DNA of 9,345 nt from an uncultured Steroidobacteraceae bacterium (GTDB lineage: Bacteria; Pseudomonadota; Gammaproteobacteria; Steroidobacterales; Steroidobacteraceae): the NCBI GenBank assembly GCA_955652795.1, contig CATPBQ010000350.1, positions 1 through 9,345 of the forward strand, given 5' to 3'. A program made the position numbers and the translations under genes. Below the pieces are notes generated by a model. The model saw nothing but the letters and a program-made list of their open reading frames with translations. It was not told the DNA's origin and searched no databases. Shown in pieces: positions 6,777-9,345 of this stretch. The first letter of the stretch is position 1, and each line of letters opens with the position of its first letter.

Positions 6777-8098
6777 GTTTCCGCCAGTGCTTCGGAGAGC
6801 GCGACCTGCAGCAGCACGAGCGCTTCGTCGATCTGTGCGCGGCCGACCATGAGTGGTGGAATGAAGCGCACCGTGCTGACCCCGCAGGACAGCAGCAGCA
6901 GACCGTTGTGGAAGGCGCGCGTCAGGACCTTCTGACACAGAGCGGCGGCGGGTTTGCGGCTGGTGCGGTCGGCGACCAGTTCCGCGCCGATCATGAGTCC
7001 CTTGCCGCGCACGTCGCCGATGCAGTCGAAGTGTTGCTGCAGCTCGCGCAGGCGAGCGAGGAAGTAATCACCGACCTGGGCGGCATTGGCCGCATATTCA
7101 CCTTGCACCAGATCGAGCGTGGCCAGCGCCGCGGCGCAACAGATAGGGTTACCGCCGAAGGTGTTGCCGTGCGCACCGCGCTTCCACTTTTCCATGTGCG
7201 CCTTCCTCGCGATCACCAGTCCGATCGGCAACCCCGAGCCCAGACCCTTCGCGAGCGTCATGATGTCGGGCGACACGCCCCAATGCTCGCTGGCGAACAT
7301 CTTTCCGGTGCGTCCGACCCCGCTCTGCACTTCGTCGAAGACCAGGAGGATCCCGTAGCGATCGCATAACGCGCGCAGGCCCTGCAGGAATCCGTCCGGT
7401 GGCACGAGGTAGCCGCCTTCACCCTGGATGGGCTCGACCACGATCGCCGCGACTTCCGCGGCAGGCAGGTTACTCTGGAACAGGACGGTCTCGATGTAGT
7501 CCAGTGTCGCGCGACCCTGATCGGGCCCCGCGAGCAGTGGACGATACAGATTCGGGTACGGTACGTGAGTCACGCCCGGCATGGTCGGAAAGAAGCCGGC
7601 CTGCTGCGTGTACTTGCTGGCAGTGAACGCCAGCGATCCCATGGAACGACCGTGAAAGCCGCCCAGAAAGGCGATGAAGCGTGGGCGGCCGGTCACGTAG
7701 CGCGCCAGCTTCAGGGCGCCCTCGACCGACTCGGTGCCGCTCTGGCACATGAATACCTGCACCGGTTCGCGCATCGGATCCAGCTCATTGATGCGTTCCG
7801 CCAGCCGCGTCATGCGCTCGTGCCAGTAGTCGCTGGAGATATGCAGAAAATCATCCGCGGCGCTCTTGATCGCCTGCACCACCGTCGGGTGAGCATGACC
7901 GGTGCTGCACACGGCGATGCCGGCGGCGAAATCCAGAAATCGATTGCCATCGACGTCCCAGACCTCGACACCGCGTCCCCTGGCCATGACGAACGGATAG
8001 TCGCGAGGGTAGGAGGGGGAACTCACGGCACGATCGCGTGCCATCAGTGCCCGGGCCTTGGGTCCCGGCAGTTCAGTGCGGATATGAGGCAGACGCAT
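6773..8098 (-). CDS. PLP class III aminotransferase (GabT/ornithine-type family)
   Basis: This 441-residue enzyme is a fold-type I, class III (omega) aminotransferase. Visible blocks are LPGPKARALMARD at the N-terminus, VWDVDGNRFLDFAAGIAV, the phosphate-binding SGTES at 120-124, GFHGRS with Phe148-His149 expected beside the cofactor ring, EPIQGEGGYLVPP, FDEVQSGVGRTGK with Asp255 binding the pyridine nitrogen, and LAKGLGSGLP with Lys284 as the PLP lysine. All catalytic residues are present. The overall pattern (ASKYTQQAGFFPTMPGVTH, then TFGGNP) recalls the archaeal-type subfamily that includes 4-aminobutyrate and ornithine aminotransferases and amino-acid racemases, so a gabT label is not justified. 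The ATG at 8098 has GAGGA six bases upstream. It overlaps the CoA-transferase B gene by 26 bases and the permease start by three. The likely role is amino transfer from the operon's substrate. Confidence 0.93.
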   Translation of the reverse strand: MRLPHIRTELPGPKARALMARDRAVSSPSYPRDYPFVMARGRGVEVWDVDGNRFLDFAAGIAVCSTGHAHPTVVQAIKSAADDFLHISSDYWHERMTRLAERINELDPMREPVQVFMCQSGTESVEGALKLARYVTGRPRFIAFLGGFHGRSMGSLAFTASKYTQQAGFFPTMPGVTHVPYPNLYRPLLAGPDQGRATLDYIETVLFQSNLPAAEVAAIVVEPIQGEGGYLVPPDGFLQGLRALCDRYGILLVFDEVQSGVGRTGKMFASEHWGVSPDIMTLAKGLGSGLPIGLVIARKAHMEKWKRGAHGNTFGGNPICCAAALATLDLVQGEYAANAAQVGDYFLARLRELQQHFDCIGDVRGKGLMIGAELVADRTSRKPAAALCQKVLTRAFHNGLLLLSCGVSTVRFIPPLMVGRAQIDEALVLLQVALSEALAET

Positions 8099-8897
8099 CG
8101 GGAGTCCTCAGTTTGATACGCACGGGCGCGGCGTGCGCCTGGCGGGTAGCTGCGTACAGGTCGCGCAGCGGGTCGAGATCAGTCGGCTGCGGCGCCGGCA
8201 AAACGAGCAGATCGTCCGCCACGCGCAGTGGCCAGCCGGTGGCGGCGCGCGCGGCGTCCAGCGAAACGCCCGGATAGATTGCGCACAGCTGCAGCTCCTC
8301 GGTCTCAGGGTGAGGGCGCAGGATGCCGAAGTCGGTGATCACGGCCCGCGGGCCGCCTCCCGGAAAGCCGGCGCGGCCGCGCTCGCCTGCGCCGCCGAGG
8401 TACCCGCAGCTTGTCAGGAAGTCAAGACGCGGGACAAAACTGCGCGGCGATTGTTTCATGATTACAAGCACTTCCCGGGCGTGCGCCGCGATCTCGGGAG
8501 CGCCGCCGGAGCCCGGCAGCCGCACGGCCGGCCGGGCGTAGCTGCCGATCACCGTTGTGTTGAGGTTGCCATGGCGGTCGATCTGCGCGGCGCTCAGGAA
8601 ACCCACGTCCACTCTGCCGCGCTGCAGATAGTGCGCGAACACCTCCGGGAGGGAAACGACGCAGGCGGCGGTATCGGCGAGCTCACCATCCCCGATCGAC
8701 AGCGGCAGGACCTGCGGGCGGGCGCCCACCGTGCCGGACTCGTAGATCAGGACCAGCTGCGGCGCGTGCGTGCGCCGCGCCAGATTGCACGCGGCGCTGG
8801 GCAGCCCGATGCCGACGAAGCATACCGCGCCGTTGCGCAGTTGCCGGGCCGCGGTCACGGTCATCAATTCGTCGGCGGTGTATGCGGATGCGCTCAC
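8073..8897 (-). CDS. CoA-transferase family I, subunit B (glutaconate/3-oxoacid type)
   Basis: This is the catalytic subunit of a two-subunit class I CoA-transferase, which moves CoA from a donor thioester to a carboxylic acid through a glutamyl-CoA intermediate. It has 274 residues. Glu53 in LIYESGTVG is the predicted catalytic residue, matching beta-Glu54 of Acidaminococcus glutaconate CoA-transferase. Other blocks are VGIGLPSAACNLA, LPLSIGDGELADTA, RVDVGFLSAAQIDRHGNLNTTVIG, LPGSGGAPEIAAHA and VITDFGILRPHPETEEL, all typical of the GctB/IpdB-like branch rather than of SCOT. The GTG start overlaps the stop of subunit A as GTGA, with a weak AGGT at 8904-8907 (- strand) upstream. The last nine codons overlap the aminotransferase start. 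The acyl substrate cannot be told from sequence; glutaconate, a 3-oxo acid or a steroid-ring acid are all known in this family. Confidence 0.92.
   Translation of the reverse strand: MSASAYTADELMTVTAARQLRNGAVCFVGIGLPSAACNLARRTHAPQLVLIYESGTVGARPQVLPLSIGDGELADTAACVVSLPEVFAHYLQRGRVDVGFLSAAQIDRHGNLNTTVIGSYARPAVRLPGSGGAPEIAAHAREVLVIMKQSPRSFVPRLDFLTSCGYLGGAGERGRAGFPGGGPRAVITDFGILRPHPETEELQLCAIYPGVSLDAARAATGWPLRVADDLLVLPAPQPTDLDPLRDLYAATRQAHAAPVRIKLRTPDASASYPH
8105..8110 (-). promoter_or_regulatory. Ribosome binding site of the aminotransferase gene
   Basis: Read on the - strand this is TGAGGA, ending 6 bases before the ATG at 8098. It lies within the end of the upstream CoA-transferase B gene. It is the only clear Shine-Dalgarno in this operon and fixes the aminotransferase start. 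Confidence 0.7.
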
Positions 8898-9345
8898 GCC
8901 GCGACCTGCAGACGCCGCAGGAGCTCAGCGTGGTCAGGGCTTGCGAGCACGTACTGCTGCATCCATTGCTGAAAGCGCTCGCGCTCGCGCGCAATCGCAT
9001 CCCACTCGCCGTAGAAGCGATTGTCACGCGGGTAACAGCCGGCGGCGTACGATGGATGAGCACCACCCGGCACGATGCTGACCGCGCTGATCAGCCAGTG
9101 AGGCAGCACGATCGCATTCATCGGCGCATCGAGCCGTGCCACCCGGGCTTCGACCGTCACCAGCAGGCAACGCGCCGCCAGCGCCGCCTCGCGCGCCGCG
9201 CCGAGGATGCCACGGATCAGGACGTTGCCTTCCTGGTCTGCCTGCTGAGCGTGCAGGATCGTGACATCCGGATTGATCGCCGCCACAGCACGCAGTGAGT
9301 CGCCGCTGAAGGGACAGGTGAGCGTGCTGGTGTGCGCGCCGCCAA
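8894..9345 (-). CDS. CoA-transferase family I, subunit A (5' end outside window)
   Basis: This is the C-terminal half of the partner subunit of the CoA-transferase. The frame is open to the window edge, so about 149 residues are visible and the start lies beyond 9345. A GTG at 9286 is not the start, because family sequence continues upstream of it (HTSTLTCPFSGDSLRAV). That block plus INPDVTILHAQQADQEGNVLI, then GILGAAREAALAA and VTVEARV, is the GctA/IpdA signature. The C-terminus has GAHPSYAAGCYPRDNRFY, typical of the branch. Subunit A shapes the acyl-binding site and pairs with the B subunit encoded directly downstream, joined by a GTGA stop/start overlap. As the first visible gene of the - strand operon, its promoter must lie to the right of the window. 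Confidence 0.9.
   Translation of the reverse strand, partial: GGAHTSTLTCPFSGDSLRAVAAINPDVTILHAQQADQEGNVLIRGILGAAREAALAARCLLVTVEARVARLDAPMNAIVLPHWLISAVSIVPGGAHPSYAAGCYPRDNRFYGEWDAIARERERFQQWMQQYVLASPDHAELLRRLQVAA

Noticed and set aside
6777..6938. N-terminal extension of the permease
   Set aside because: It would overlap the aminotransferase gene by more than 160 bases and is Arg/Ala-rich, unlike APC N-termini. The GTG at 6776 with its GTGA overlap fits better.
8894..9286. GTG at 9286 as the true start of CoA-transferase subunit A
   Set aside because: Conserved subunit A sequence continues in frame upstream to the window edge, so the gene is cut by the window rather than short.

Overview
The window is a densely coded, high-GC stretch (about two-thirds G+C by eye) of a bacterial chromosome. 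It holds eleven protein genes and almost no intergenic DNA. The gene order tolR-tolA-tolB-pal-cpoB-queE-queC on the + strand is the arrangement known from Gammaproteobacteria such as Pseudomonas and Xanthomonas relatives. With the high G+C, this suggests a gammaproteobacterium, perhaps near Xanthomonadales, Nevskiales or Steroidobacterales. No rRNA or marker gene is present to fix this further.

Region 1 (1-4059, + strand) is the Tol-Pal cell-envelope operon without tolQ, which would lie just left of the window. TolR and TolA are inner-membrane proteins, TolB is the periplasmic beta-propeller, Pal is the outer-membrane lipoprotein that holds peptidoglycan, and CpoB is the coiled-coil/TPR partner. 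Together they constrict the outer membrane at division and coordinate septal peptidoglycan synthesis. Here CpoB itself appears to be a lipoprotein.

Region 2 (4086-5406, + strand) holds queE and queC, the last two enzymes of preQ0 synthesis on the way to queuosine. They follow cpoB after 26 bases and probably share its transcript.

Region 3 (5409-9345, - strand) is a separate operon facing the first, with only 2 bases between the queC and permease stop codons. In transcription order, entering from the right edge, it encodes CoA-transferase subunit A (5' end cut off by the window), CoA-transferase subunit B, a PLP class III aminotransferase and an AdiC-like APC amino-acid transporter. All three junctions overlap (GTGA, 26 bases, GTGA), so the genes are probably translated together. 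The set looks like an uptake-transamination-CoA activation module for an amino acid whose identity cannot be read from sequence.

I found no mobile element, CRISPR array, RNA gene or clear terminator. Most of the window is well-known housekeeping. The parts worth a second look are the CoA-transferase/aminotransferase/permease operon and the lipidated form of CpoB.
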